Notes under the pieces: generated by a model
Told to the model about the DNA's origin: nothing
Database searches by the model: none
Seen by the model: the letters and a program-made list of their open reading frames with translations, nothing else
Part shown: one piece after another, positions 1-9,438 of the stretch
Numbering within the stretch: the stretch's first letter is position 1
Layout: every line of letters begins with the position of its first letter
Source of the DNA: an uncultured Porphyromonadaceae bacterium
GTDB taxonomy: Bacteria > Bacteroidota > Bacteroidia > Bacteroidales > Muribaculaceae
Length of the DNA: 64,000 nt
NCBI GenBank assembly: GCA_947649495.1
Contig: CANSRU010000001.1
Span: 180,837-244,836 of the forward strand
Direction: 5' to 3'
Translations under genes and position numbers: made by a program

Positions 1-1
1 G

Positions 2-55
2 TCGATGCTCAACAGCTACGATGGCCTTTGCGCCGGATTTGAGATGAAAAAATAG
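2..55 (+). CDS. C-terminal end of an upstream gene, partial
   Basis: Frame 2 is open from the window edge to a TAG at 53-55 and reads as a short tail ending in CAGFEMKK. The next gene starts eight bases later on the same strand, so this is probably the last codons of a gene in the same operon, perhaps another envelope or polysaccharide gene. Only 17 residues are visible, so no family can be named. Confidence 0.45.
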   Translation, partial: SMLNSYDGLCAGFEMKK

Positions 56-63
56 CCGAAGAT

Positions 64-858
64 ATGTCAGTATCGGCTTCAATTGTCACCTACCGCACTC
101 CCGACGACGAACTGCGACAGTGCTTAGGGTCACTCCCTTGCGAACATGTGCGCCGGATATATGTGGTGGACAATTCCAGAAGCCGGTCAACACAGCATCT
201 GTGTGGCGAATATCCACACGTGGAATATATAGGCAATGACAACCGCGGCTATGGAGCCGCCCACAACATCGCGTTCGCCAAAAGCATAGCCGACGGTACA
301 AAATACCATCTCGTACTGAATCCGGACATCTGTTTCAACCCAGATACCATACCGGCGCTCACACGCTATATGGACCTGAACCCTGACACAGGCATGGTTC
401 AGCCCAAAATAGTGAACCCAGACGGCTCTCTGCAATATACGGTGAGAATGCTGCCCACACCTTGGGACCTGATTCTACGACGCTTCGTTCCACAGAAGCT
501 GTTCACCGCCCGCCGCCACCGATATGAGCTGCGGCATCTGAACCACGATCAGGAATTTGACGTTCCCTACCATCAGGGTAGTTTCATGCTTATACGCACT
601 GAAGCATTACAAAACACCGGAGGGTTCGACGAACGTTTTTTTATGTATCCGGAGGATATAGACCTCACTCGCCGGATACACGAACGATACCGCACCATGT
701 ATGTCCCTATCGCCACGGTAGTCCATAAACACCGTGCTGCTTCATACACCAGCCTCCGCATGCTTTACATACACATCGTAAACATGATACGCTACTTCAA
801 CAAATGGGGATGGATATTCGACAAGTCACGCAAGGATATCAACCGCAAACTGATGTAA
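64..858 (+). CDS. Glycosyltransferase family 2, WbbL/rhamnosyltransferase-like
   Basis: A 264-residue GT-A fold enzyme that should transfer a nucleotide-sugar-donated sugar to a glycan acceptor at the cytoplasmic membrane face. It begins with the family opening SASIVTYRTP, has YVVDNS near residue 35, the metal-binding NPDI motif near residue 88, and GGFDERFFMYPEDIDLTRRI near residue 198, which is typical of WbbL-like enzymes. There is no membrane segment. It starts just after the preceding partial gene, suggesting a polysaccharide or lipopolysaccharide locus that continues to the left of the window. The sugar specificity cannot be read from sequence. Confidence 0.9.
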   Translation: MSVSASIVTYRTPDDELRQCLGSLPCEHVRRIYVVDNSRSRSTQHLCGEYPHVEYIGNDNRGYGAAHNIAFAKSIADGTKYHLVLNPDICFNPDTIPALTRYMDLNPDTGMVQPKIVNPDGSLQYTVRMLPTPWDLILRRFVPQKLFTARRHRYELRHLNHDQEFDVPYHQGSFMLIRTEALQNTGGFDERFFMYPEDIDLTRRIHERYRTMYVPIATVVHKHRAASYTSLRMLYIHIVNMIRYFNKWGWIFDKSRKDINRKLM

Positions 859-908
859 AGAAGTAATCGCCAACATTCTAAACGAAATGTTGGCGATTAC
901 TTCTTTGT
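858..908. terminator. Bidirectional intrinsic terminator with 20-bp perfect stem
   Basis: Arms AAGAAGTAATCGCCAACATT (858-877) and its exact complement (886-905) flank an 8-nt loop, with A-rich and T-rich ends. It lies between the convergent glycosyltransferase and lipoprotein genes and can stop transcription from both sides. Confidence 0.85.
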
Positions 909-923
909 TGATTGACAATGCTG

Positions 924-1397
924 TTACTTCAATGTGTAAACGGCGTTTTCCATACGCGTGGTAGTACCACCGCCTGAATCGGGAATGTCGGATGCATTCT
1001 CAACCACATTAACCTTCACTGCCGCCGCTATCGTGGCAAGAGAGCAGCCCTCCTCGGCAACCGTAGCGCTCAATTCGAGCACATGCGAACCTACAGGGAT
1101 ATCCTTGGTGGCGATATTGACAGGATATGGCGATACGGGGACAAATGCACTCGGCACACCGTCGAACGAGTAGGTCACGGGACCGAGAGTGGCATTGTGG
1201 TCAGTATTGACCGCCTTAACCGTAACAGCCAGCACCTTCAATGTATCGGGTTTGACTACATATACGGCATTGTCGACTACCGTGGCGTTTCCATAATCTA
1301 TGGAAATGCGGACATTCGGCATATTATCATCATCGTCGCACGACGTGAAGAACCCCAACAAGGGTAATGCCATCAATAAATACAGAAACTTTTTCAT
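924..1397 (-). CDS. Small lipoprotein with Ig-like fold, unknown function
   Basis: 157 residues. The N-terminus is a lipoprotein signal with a lipobox ending FTSC (Cys20), followed by an acidic DDDDN stretch of the kind that often marks surface-exported lipoproteins in Bacteroidetes. The rest is rich in beta-type residues and ends in a glycine/threonine-rich tail. It lies 24 bases downstream of clpB on the same strand, so it may be co-transcribed with it. I do not recognise a named domain, so role and partner are unknown. Confidence 0.75.
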   Translation of the reverse strand: MKKFLYLLMALPLLGFFTSCDDDDNMPNVRISIDYGNATVVDNAVYVVKPDTLKVLAVTVKAVNTDHNATLGPVTYSFDGVPSAFVPVSPYPVNIATKDIPVGSHVLELSATVAEEGCSLATIAAAVKVNVVENASDIPDSGGGTTTRMENAVYTLK

Positions 1398-1421
1398 AAT
1401 ATAATTAAGATAATATACAAT

Positions 1422-4013
1422 TTAATTGCGGAACACAAGGTCGTCGCCATCCATATCGATGATAATGGGACGTTCCTTATCGACTTTCTGCGCGAGAATA
1501 TCCTTCGAAAGGCGGTTGAGCACCAGGCGGTGGATAGCCCTCTTGACCGGACGGGCTCCGAACTCAGGGTCGTATCCCTCCTCGGCAAGATACTTCATGG
1601 CTGCGGGAGTAACCTCAAGTGTCACACCATTGCGAGCCAGCATCTTCTGGACACTGCGTATCTGCAGACCGACAATCTCCTCAATCTCCTTCTCATTAAG
1701 CGGAGTGAACATTATGGTCTCGTCGATACGGTTAAGGAACTCAGGCCGGATGGTCTGCTTGAGCATATCGATAACCTGAACTTTGGTCTTTTCGATTGTT
1801 TCCTCTCGGTTATCATCGGTCATGGCAGCGAAATTGTCGCGGATTACCGACGAACCCATGTTGGAGGTCATTATTATAATGGTGTTCTTGAAATTGACCA
1901 GACGTCCCTTATTGTCAGTCAGACGTCCATCGTCAAGCACTTGCAGAAGGATGTTGAACACATCGGGATGCGCTTTTTCAATCTCATCGAAGAGCACAAC
2001 CGAATAGGGCTTGCGACGCACAGCCTCCGTGAGCTGTCCGCCCTCATCGTAACCGACATATCCGGGAGGCGCTCCAACCAGACGGCTCACAGTGTGCTTC
2101 TCCTGATATTCGCTCATATCTATTCGGGTCATCATATTTTCATCGTCGAACAGATATTCGGCCAATGCTTTAGCCAGCTCTGTCTTACCCACACCTGTAG
2201 TACCGAGGAATATGAACGAACCTATAGGTCGGCGCGGGTCGTTAAGCCCGGCACGACTGCGGCGCACGGCATCGGCTATGGCACTGATGGCCTCTTCCTG
2301 TCCCACCACGCGGTTGTGGAGCTCCGCTTCAAGATGAAGCAGTTTTTCTTTCTCGCTCTGAACCATTTTGTTGACAGGAATACCGGTCCAACGCGATACC
2401 ACATCGGCAATATCCTCGGCATCGACCTCCTCCTTAATCAAGGCTTTCTCACCCTGCATCATCTTGAGCTGTTCCTGAATGTCGGCATTCTCTCGCTCCT
2501 TCTGCTGCACCTTTGAATAACGGATTTCGGCAACCTTAGCATAATCGCCCTCGCGTTCGGCGCGCTCCGCGTCGAAATTGAGCTGTTCGATATCTATCTT
2601 ATTCTGCTGTATTCGGTTAATAAGATCCTTCTCAGCACGCCACTTGGCCGTATATTCATTCTCCTCCTCACGCAATTGGGCTATATCCTTTTCTATCTCC
2701 TTGACCTTAGCGGTATCGCCCTCACGCTTTATTGCCTCACGCTCTATCTCCTTCTGTGCTATGGCACGTGTTATCTCATCGAGAGCCTGTGGCACAGAGT
2801 CAATCTCAAGCCGAAGTTTGGAAGCAGCCTCATCAACAAGGTCTATGGCCTTATCAGGCAGGAAACGGTCAGTAATATAACGCTCCGACAATTGCACGGC
2901 TGCAATAATCGCCTCATCGCGTATGCGCACTTTGTGGTGATTCTCGTAACGCTCCTTCAATCCACGCAGTATGGAGATTGCGCTCATCTCATCAGGCTCA
3001 TTTACCATCACCTTCTGGAAACGACGTTCAAGAGCCTTATCCTTTTCAAAATACTTCTGATACTCATCGAGCGTGGTGGCACCGATGCTGCGCAACTCTC
3101 CACGCGCGAGAGCGGGTTTCAGTATGTTGGCTGCATCCATGGCACCCTCACCCTTTCCCGCACCGACAAGAGTATGAATCTCGTCAATAAACAGGATTAT
3201 CTCGCCATCGCTCTGCGTCACCTCATTGACTATAGCTTTCAGACGCTCCTCGAATTCCCCTTTATATTTCGCGCCGGCCACAAGTGCGCCCATGTCGAGC
3301 GAATAGATCTGTTTGCTACGCAAATTTTCAGGCACATCGCCACGCACTATACGCTGCGCGAGCCCCTCGGCTATAGCAGTCTTACCTGTACCCGGTTCAC
3401 CGATAAGCATAGGATTATTCTTGGTTCGGCGGCTCAGAATCTGAAGCACACGGCGTATCTCCTCATCGCGTCCTATCACGGGGTCGAGTTTTCCGGTACG
3501 CGCACGCTCATTAAGGTTTATAGCATATTTACTCAGCGAGTTATAGGTTTCTTCGGCACTCTGGTCGGTGGCTTTCTTACCCTTGCGAAGCTCCTCTATA
3601 GCCCCCTTTAGCTCCTTCTCTCCAAGTCCCGCATCCTTCATAATGGTGGATGCCGGCGAATTGACATCGAAAAGAGCCAGCAACAACGCCTCAAGAGTGA
3701 CGTATTCATCTCCCTGTTTCTTGGCTATATCGAGCGAACGCTGCAACACATCGTTGGAATAGCGGCTGAGATAAGGCTCACCGCCACCCGAAACCTTGGG
3801 CAAGGATGCAATCTCGCGGTCCACCTGAGATGAAAGCTGCGATATGTTGGCTCCCACCTTGGCAAATATAAACTTCACCAGTGACTCACCCTCCGACATT
3901 ACGCCCTTGAGTATATGTACCGGCTCAATGACCTGATTGCCATTGCCCTTTGTTATTTCAAACGCTTTCTGGATTGCCTCCTGCGATTTGATGGTGAAAT
4001 TATTGAAATTCAT
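1422..4013 (-). CDS. clpB: ATP-dependent chaperone ClpB
   Basis: 863 residues, the normal length for ClpB, a hexameric AAA+ disaggregase that works with DnaK/DnaJ/GrpE in the cytoplasm to extract proteins from aggregates. An N-terminal Clp repeat domain (about 1-145) is followed by AAA-1 with Walker [10 protein letters not shown] near residue 205, the long coiled-coil M domain (about 400-530), and AAA-2 with GTTGVGKTE near residue 605 plus the sensor and D2-small regions. The M domain separates it from ClpA and ClpC, and there is no IGF/L ClpP-binding loop that I can see. No CIRCE element is visible upstream. Confidence 0.98.
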   Translation of the reverse strand: MNFNNFTIKSQEAIQKAFEITKGNGNQVIEPVHILKGVMSEGESLVKFIFAKVGANISQLSSQVDREIASLPKVSGGGEPYLSRYSNDVLQRSLDIAKKQGDEYVTLEALLLALFDVNSPASTIMKDAGLGEKELKGAIEELRKGKKATDQSAEETYNSLSKYAINLNERARTGKLDPVIGRDEEIRRVLQILSRRTKNNPMLIGEPGTGKTAIAEGLAQRIVRGDVPENLRSKQIYSLDMGALVAGAKYKGEFEERLKAIVNEVTQSDGEIILFIDEIHTLVGAGKGEGAMDAANILKPALARGELRSIGATTLDEYQKYFEKDKALERRFQKVMVNEPDEMSAISILRGLKERYENHHKVRIRDEAIIAAVQLSERYITDRFLPDKAIDLVDEAASKLRLEIDSVPQALDEITRAIAQKEIEREAIKREGDTAKVKEIEKDIAQLREEENEYTAKWRAEKDLINRIQQNKIDIEQLNFDAERAEREGDYAKVAEIRYSKVQQKERENADIQEQLKMMQGEKALIKEEVDAEDIADVVSRWTGIPVNKMVQSEKEKLLHLEAELHNRVVGQEEAISAIADAVRRSRAGLNDPRRPIGSFIFLGTTGVGKTELAKALAEYLFDDENMMTRIDMSEYQEKHTVSRLVGAPPGYVGYDEGGQLTEAVRRKPYSVVLFDEIEKAHPDVFNILLQVLDDGRLTDNKGRLVNFKNTIIIMTSNMGSSVIRDNFAAMTDDNREETIEKTKVQVIDMLKQTIRPEFLNRIDETIMFTPLNEKEIEEIVGLQIRSVQKMLARNGVTLEVTPAAMKYLAEEGYDPEFGARPVKRAIHRLVLNRLSKDILAQKVDKERPIIIDMDGDDLVFRN

Positions 4014-4128
4014 AGTTGTGTGTATATGTAAAATAAATAGTTTTCAATTATATCATATATCATTCCTAACAATTGTGGCCACTGTAAGGTTTTTCACCTC
4101 TCCACTTCATTATTTTAATGATAATTCT

Positions 4129-4136
4129 TACTTTTG
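4129..4136 (+). promoter_or_regulatory. Putative -7 promoter element TACTTTTG
   Basis: Matches the Bacteroidetes -7 consensus TAnnTTTG. The implied transcript start, about 4142, lies downstream of the ORF track's start (4140) and supports the later ATG at 4173 for the next gene. Confidence 0.55.
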
Positions 4137-4172
4137 TAAATGCAAACCACATGCCAAAACCGAAAAGCGTAT

Positions 4173-5105
4173 ATGAAACACGTGCTTTATCTCCTTATGC
4201 TTTTAGCATCGCTGTCTGCGACAGCTCAGGAAAAGGCTTTTTTCGAGCTCCCTATAATACCTGACAAACTACAGACTCTGCAGGAACGCACCGACTATAT
4301 GGTGGAACACTACTGGGACTTCTGCGACTTGAAGAAATCATTCTCATCACGTGCCAAAATGGCCGAAGCATTTGACACCTACCTGTCATTTATGCCGTAT
4401 GCCTCGGCCGATGTGGCGTTCAAGTCGGTCACGGCTTTCTTGAACAAGATATCGAAACAACCTGCCGATGTGCTGTTCATCGGTGAGCTTGCCGAGGGTA
4501 TGCTCTACAGCGACACAGCCGAATTCAAAAGCGATGAACTATATCTTCATTTCGCAAAATTGATAGCCGAGAACAAAAAGATAGACAAGACATCGCGCCT
4601 GCGTTACCAACATCAGGCCAAAGTGTTATCGCAAAGCCAAGTGGGAATGAAGGTCACTGAATTTGATTACATAGATCCCACCGGCAGCAAACAGCATTTC
4701 GCAATAGACACCACACAGGTGGCCACTGTGATTTTCTTCAACGACCCTGATTGCAGCGATTGCAACATGGCACGCCTTCGCCTCGATGCCGACATTAAGA
4801 CCAACCGGCTGATTGACACAGGGCGCATATCAATCTACAGCATATACCCAGGCGATTCAGGTAACGAATGGATGTCGCAGGTGTCGGTATATCCCGCCAC
4901 TTGGAAGATAGGTGCGGCTCCCGATGCCGACGAGATATTCGACATTCGCCAGACCCCGATGTTCTACATAATGGACCATGAAGGCAAGATTGTGCTTAAA
5001 GACAACAATATAGACCTGATAATAAACATAATGTCGCTGCTTCACGCTCCAAAGAAAAAGAGAGCCGAGGCAACACAGACTTCAGGCACCGAACCACAGG
5101 ACTAA
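4173..5105 (+). CDS. DUF5106-type thioredoxin-fold exported protein
   Basis: 310 residues from the ATG at 4173. I chose this start because MKHVLYLLMLLASLSATAQ is a clean signal peptide and because the upstream ATG at 4140 overlaps the promoter. The N-terminal half is a helical DUF5106-like region. The C-terminal half is thioredoxin-like, with FFNDPDCSDC placing a CxxC pair at about Cys194 and Cys197 and a cis-proline-type QTPMFYIMD segment. The protein is probably periplasmic and may act in disulfide exchange, but CSDC is not the classical CGPC and the partner is unknown. It opens a seven-gene run on the plus strand. Confidence 0.75.
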   Translation: MKHVLYLLMLLASLSATAQEKAFFELPIIPDKLQTLQERTDYMVEHYWDFCDLKKSFSSRAKMAEAFDTYLSFMPYASADVAFKSVTAFLNKISKQPADVLFIGELAEGMLYSDTAEFKSDELYLHFAKLIAENKKIDKTSRLRYQHQAKVLSQSQVGMKVTEFDYIDPTGSKQHFAIDTTQVATVIFFNDPDCSDCNMARLRLDADIKTNRLIDTGRISIYSIYPGDSGNEWMSQVSVYPATWKIGAAPDADEIFDIRQTPMFYIMDHEGKIVLKDNNIDLIINIMSLLHAPKKKRAEATQTSGTEPQD

Positions 5106-5123
5106 AACAAACCTAAGACTTAT

Positions 5124-5633
5124 ATGAAAAAAATTTCCGATATACTGGCACGGATATATCTGCGCTCAACAGGCTTTTCCTACAGCAACATGGCCCGGCT
5201 TTTCATGCGCCTGTTTGTAGGAGTGATGTTCATGCAGTTCGGCATACGGCATCTCGTGTCATATTCCCAGATAGCTCCTGACTTCCCTACAATTTTCAGT
5301 TGGGAACCATCGACATGCCTTGTAATAATGATAACAATAGAGCTCGTGTGTTCTCTATTTATAATGGTGGGATTCCTTACCCGTATAGCCACCATTCCCC
5401 CCATCCTGTCGATGATAGCCGCCGAGTACTATATTCTCCACGACCTCATACCGCACATCTCCATTTATGGAATAGACAGTACCCAACCGGGCTACCTGCC
5501 CATAATGTTCATAGGCATATACCTATATATATTATTGGCCGGACCGGGTAAAATATCGCTCGACTATATGGTGTCGCTGTTCATTATCGAACGTCACGGC
5601 AAAGACGAGCACGAAGAACTTGAGGAAGTATGA
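5124..5633 (+). CDS. DoxX-family inner-membrane protein
   Basis: 169 residues with four hydrophobic segments, the DoxX/DoxD fold. The opening RLFMRLFVGVMFMQFGIRHL is the usual family start, and the central LVCSLFIMVGFLTRIATIPP segment is also typical. Family members are linked to redox and sulfur metabolism, but no catalytic residues can be inferred. It lies 18 bases after the thioredoxin-like gene and overlaps mnmA by 4 nt, so coupled translation is likely. Confidence 0.8.
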   Translation: MKKISDILARIYLRSTGFSYSNMARLFMRLFVGVMFMQFGIRHLVSYSQIAPDFPTIFSWEPSTCLVIMITIELVCSLFIMVGFLTRIATIPPILSMIAAEYYILHDLIPHISIYGIDSTQPGYLPIMFIGIYLYILLAGPGKISLDYMVSLFIIERHGKDEHEELEEV

Positions 5634-6727
5634 GAATAGCAGTACTGATATCAGGAGGCGTGGACAGTGCCGTGACCGTACACAGGCTTGTGGAACAAGG
5701 TCACGATCTGCACCTGTTTTACATCCGCATCGGTATGGATAATGGCGAGGGAGATTGTTCGGCCGACGAAGACATAGAGATGTGCCGGATGATAGCACGC
5801 CGCTACGCCTTGCCGTTTGATGTCGTTTCCCTGCACGAGGAATATTGGGAAAACGTAATGGAGTATGCCCTGCGCACAGTGAGAGAGGGGCTGACCCCCA
5901 ATCCAGACATGATGTGCAACAAGATGATAAAATTCGGATATTTCGAACGTCGATGGGGACATGAGTTTGACAAGACAGCCACAGGACACTACGCCACAAC
6001 AATAGAACAGGACGGTAAGGTATGGCTTGGAACGGCTGTTGACCCCGTTAAAGATCAGACCGACTTTTTAGCACAGATTACATATCAGCAGCTTGAACAC
6101 CTGATGTTCCCCATAGGCGACATGCCCAAAGCTGAAGTAAGAGCCATAGCCATGGCCACTGAAATGCCCAATGCATACCGCCGCGACTCGCAAGGAATCT
6201 GTTTTTTAGGCAAAATAAACTACAACGACTTCATAAAACGCCATCTCGGGGAACGCACCGGAGCCATAGTGGAGATTGAGACCGGACGCAAGATTGGCGA
6301 ACACCGTGGCTTCTGGTTCCACACCATAGGTCAGCGCAAAGGCCTGGGCTTAAGTGGCGGACCATGGTATGTGGTGAAAAAGAATGTGCACGACAACGTG
6401 ATATATGTGTCAAACGGTTACGACACTGAGAAACAATATGGCCATATACTTCACCTCGATGAGATGCACTGGATCACACTTGACCCATGGAAAGACTCAT
6501 GCCGCAATGTGGAAATAACATTCAAGAACCGGCACACCCCTGACTTTTTCACCGCCCGCCTCACCCACCTCGGCGGTCGCGAATATATAGTGGAAAGTGA
6601 CCGTAAAGTGCAAGGTATCGCTCCCGGACAATTTGCTGTGATATACGACCGCGATTCACGGATATGCTACGGCAGCGGTGTGATAACCGGACGCAACATC
6701 GAATCAGAAATCCCCGGCACAATATAA
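5630..6727 (+). CDS. mnmA: tRNA-specific 2-thiouridylase MnmA
   Basis: 365 residues, the usual length. It adenylates and thiolates U34 of the Lys, Glu and Gln tRNAs, taking sulfur from a relay. The PP-loop SGGVDS is at 8-13, the KDQTDFL segment near 141, the nucleophilic cysteine in MMCNKMIKF at Cys96, and the persulfide cysteine in GICFLG at Cys191. Both catalytic cysteines are present, so it should be active. The ATG overlaps the stop of doxX (ATGA). Bacteroidales often carry a second MnmA paralogue elsewhere; I cannot tell which one this is. Confidence 0.95.
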   Translation: MRIAVLISGGVDSAVTVHRLVEQGHDLHLFYIRIGMDNGEGDCSADEDIEMCRMIARRYALPFDVVSLHEEYWENVMEYALRTVREGLTPNPDMMCNKMIKFGYFERRWGHEFDKTATGHYATTIEQDGKVWLGTAVDPVKDQTDFLAQITYQQLEHLMFPIGDMPKAEVRAIAMATEMPNAYRRDSQGICFLGKINYNDFIKRHLGERTGAIVEIETGRKIGEHRGFWFHTIGQRKGLGLSGGPWYVVKKNVHDNVIYVSNGYDTEKQYGHILHLDEMHWITLDPWKDSCRNVEITFKNRHTPDFFTARLTHLGGREYIVESDRKVQGIAPGQFAVIYDRDSRICYGSGVITGRNIESEIPGTI

Positions 6728-6747
6728 CCTTAAAAAAGTGACCGCCC

Positions 6748-7389
6748 ATGGCATCTGACCGCATAAAACTTAAAGTACTCGGCATATCGTACTCCCAGAT
6801 ACAATCGGGAGCATACGCCCTGATTCTCGCTCAGGTCGGCGGACCATACCGCATACCGGTAGTGATTGGAGCGGCCGAGGCCCAGTCAATAGCACTGCGG
6901 ATGGAAAACATCACTCCGCCGCGTCCCATGACCCACGACCTGTTTGTGAGTTTCGCACATGCTTTCGGAGTAAAACTCAAAGAGGTGTTCATATACCGGT
7001 TTGAGGACGGAATATTCTCATCCGAACTCACATTCACCGACACCGAACGCTCAGTGGTGATAGACTCCCGGACATCCGATGCCATTGCAATAGCAATGCG
7101 TACCGGCGCCCCAATATACACCACTCAGGAAATCCTTGCCGAAACAGGATTCCTTATGGACATGCAGGAGACAACCGACGAAGACGAAGATGCCGCCGAA
7201 GGTGCACCGGAATTCAACGAGGAGGACGAACCGGAAATCCTGAATGACGGAATCAGCACACAGGAACCACGTCTCGAAAACTACACCATCGAGGAACTTG
7301 AACGCACATTGCAACGCCTCATCGACAAAGAGCAATATGAGGAGGCTGCGCGGGTTAGCGAGATATTGAAACGCAAGAAACAAAAATAA
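6748..7389 (+). CDS. Bifunctional nuclease family protein with C-terminal UvrB/UvrC motif
   Basis: 213 residues. Residues 1-130 form the BFN (DUF151) domain with family-typical IGAAEAQSIALRME and TSDAIAIAMRTGAPIY. An acidic linker (EDEDAAEGAPEFNEEDEPE) follows, then a UvrB/UvrC-like helical hairpin at the C-terminus (EELERTLQRLIDKEQYEEAA). BFN proteins have reported nuclease activity in some bacteria and plants; the cellular role here is not known. The UVR motif suggests protein-protein contact. The gene is 20 bases after mnmA. Confidence 0.88.
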   Translation: MASDRIKLKVLGISYSQIQSGAYALILAQVGGPYRIPVVIGAAEAQSIALRMENITPPRPMTHDLFVSFAHAFGVKLKEVFIYRFEDGIFSSELTFTDTERSVVIDSRTSDAIAIAMRTGAPIYTTQEILAETGFLMDMQETTDEDEDAAEGAPEFNEEDEPEILNDGISTQEPRLENYTIEELERTLQRLIDKEQYEEAARVSEILKRKKQK

Positions 7390-7407
7390 CAAATCTACAA
7401 TACCATC

Positions 7408-8724
7408 ATGTCATCCATCAAAGTCAAATTAGCCGGTATGAACTTTCTGGAGTTCGCCGTATGGGGTGCCTACCTCACCTCGCTCGGCATATATCTGGCA
7501 GGCGCCAATCTCGGCGATAAAATCTATTGGTTCTATACTGTTCAGGGAATCGTTTCAATATTCATGCCGGCCATAGTGGGAATTGTGGCCGACCGGTGGA
7601 TTCAGGCACAACGTATGCTCAGCCTGTGCCATCTTATAGCCGGACTATTCATGGCCGCCGCGGCATATTATTGCAGCACAGCGGAAACCGTGGAATTTGC
7701 TCCGTTGTTCATACTATATACCGTGTCGGTAGCATTCTTCATGCCGACAATAGGTCTGGCCAATTCAGTGGCCTACACCGCCCTGAACAAATCGGGACTT
7801 GACACTGTGAAACATTTCCCACCGATAAGAGTGTTCGGAACAGTCGGTTTCATAGCATCCATGCTCCTGACCAACTTCCTCACAATCGATGGAGACTCCA
7901 TGCAGAAGACATACTTCCAGCTGCTTTCCTCGGGCATATTCAGCTTCATACTTGCAGCCTACGCCCTTACGCTTCCTCAATGCCCCACGTCCAAAGGCTC
8001 CTCGGCCTCTATCTCAGAAGCATTAGGACTGCGTGCTTTCGCGCTTTTCAAAGACAGGAAAATGGCTATATTCTTCATCTTCTCCATGCTCCTTGGCGTA
8101 TCGCTCCAGATCACCAACAGCTACGGAACCACATTCATCCACGCTTTCGGAGCTGTACAGCAGTATGCTCAATCGTGGGTGGCTCAGAATGCCACCGCCC
8201 TAATCTCACTGTCGCAAGTGTCAGAAACATTGTGCATACTTCTCATTCCATTCTTCCTCAAACGATTTGGTATAAAAGGAGTGATGCTTATAGCCATGTT
8301 CGGATGGGTACTGCGATTCGGATTTTTCGGCCTTGGCAATCCCGAGATGCCCGGAGTTATTTTATTTGTACTCTCTTGTGTGGTCTACGGTGTGGCTTTT
8401 GACTTCTTCAATATATCTGGCTCACTCTATGTCGACAAACAGACAGATCCGTCCATACGCTCAAGTGCCCAAGGGCTGTTCATGCTTATGACCAACGGTG
8501 TTGGCGCCACCTTCGGCACACTTGCAGCAGGAGCAGTGGTGAACAATTATGTATTCTCACCCGGTCTGACACCCTCGCAGGCTATAGAAGGATGGCATAT
8601 ATCATGGTACATTTTCGCAGCCTATGCTCTTGCCGTAGCCGTGTTGTTCTGGATTATATTCCGCGACAATGAGAAGCCCAAAGTAACCGTTGACCAGGCC
8701 ATAGACGACAACAACGTGCTATGA
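7408..8724 (+). CDS. Nucleoside:H+ symporter, NupG/XapB-like MFS permease
   Basis: 438 residues with about twelve hydrophobic segments. The opening KLAGMNFLEFAVWGAYLTSLG and the loop GIVADRWIQAQ are characteristic of the nucleoside-proton symporter branch of the major facilitator superfamily. It should import nucleosides across the inner membrane. It sits 18 bases after the BFN gene and overlaps rsmE by 4 nt. The substrate range cannot be inferred. Confidence 0.88.
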   Translation: MSSIKVKLAGMNFLEFAVWGAYLTSLGIYLAGANLGDKIYWFYTVQGIVSIFMPAIVGIVADRWIQAQRMLSLCHLIAGLFMAAAAYYCSTAETVEFAPLFILYTVSVAFFMPTIGLANSVAYTALNKSGLDTVKHFPPIRVFGTVGFIASMLLTNFLTIDGDSMQKTYFQLLSSGIFSFILAAYALTLPQCPTSKGSSASISEALGLRAFALFKDRKMAIFFIFSMLLGVSLQITNSYGTTFIHAFGAVQQYAQSWVAQNATALISLSQVSETLCILLIPFFLKRFGIKGVMLIAMFGWVLRFGFFGLGNPEMPGVILFVLSCVVYGVAFDFFNISGSLYVDKQTDPSIRSSAQGLFMLMTNGVGATFGTLAAGAVVNNYVFSPGLTPSQAIEGWHISWYIFAAYALAVAVLFWIIFRDNEKPKVTVDQAIDDNNVL

Positions 8725-9434
8725 TACAATTCTATGCCCCCGACATAGAGACCACCCTCACACTTCCGCAAAGCGATTCGCAACACTGCGTGCGCGTGTT
8801 GCGGATGCAAGCGGGCGATGAACTTGAGGTAATAGACGGACATGGCCACCGCTTCCGCTGTATTCTTGTCGACGCCCATTCCAAACATGCTTCGGTGGAG
8901 ATTCTTGAACGCACTGAAATGCCACTCCCGTGGAGCCAGCAAATTACAGTGGCCGTAGCCCCCACCAAGCACATGGACCGTATGGAATGGATGGTGGAGA
9001 AACTCACTGAAATTGGGGTTAACCGGATTGTACCGCTGCTGTGTGCAAGGTCGGAACGCAAAGAGATAAAGGTGGAACGGTTGGAAAAGATAGCCGTCTC
9101 GGCAATGAAACAATCACTCAAAAGCGTGTTGCCACAGATTTTACCAATGACACCGGTTAAGCAGGTACTCACCTCCTACGCTGATGCCATGCGGTTCATA
9201 GCCTATTGCGACAGAAGCGTGCCGCGGGTATCGCTTGCTCAAAAATACACTCCGGCAACCGACACCATAGTGATGATAGGTCCCGAAGGAGATTTCTCGC
9301 CCGACGAGATAAAGATAGCGCTTGACCATGGATGGATTCCGGTGACTTTGGGCGACAACCGTCTGCGCACCGAGACCGCCGCGATAACAGCTTGCGACAC
9401 ATTTCATATAATAGACCAGATTAACCAAGCTTGA
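8721..9434 (+). CDS. rsmE: 16S rRNA (uracil1498-N3)-methyltransferase RsmE
   Basis: 237 residues, a SPOUT-class enzyme that methylates U1498 of 16S rRNA with S-adenosylmethionine. An N-terminal PUA-like domain (about 1-70) contains HCVRVLRMQAGDEL. The C-terminal SPOUT knot carries IGPEGDFSPDEI near 191 and LGDNRLRTETAAITA near 215, both diagnostic. The start overlaps the stop of the permease gene (ATGA). Confidence 0.95.
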   Translation: MIQFYAPDIETTLTLPQSDSQHCVRVLRMQAGDELEVIDGHGHRFRCILVDAHSKHASVEILERTEMPLPWSQQITVAVAPTKHMDRMEWMVEKLTEIGVNRIVPLLCARSERKEIKVERLEKIAVSAMKQSLKSVLPQILPMTPVKQVLTSYADAMRFIAYCDRSVPRVSLAQKYTPATDTIVMIGPEGDFSPDEIKIALDHGWIPVTLGDNRLRTETAAITACDTFHIIDQINQA

Positions 9435-9438
9435 ACCA

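Noticed and set aside
1530-2516. 328-residue plus-strand ORF in clpB
   Set aside because: Entirely within the conserved AAA+ gene, no signal or domain.
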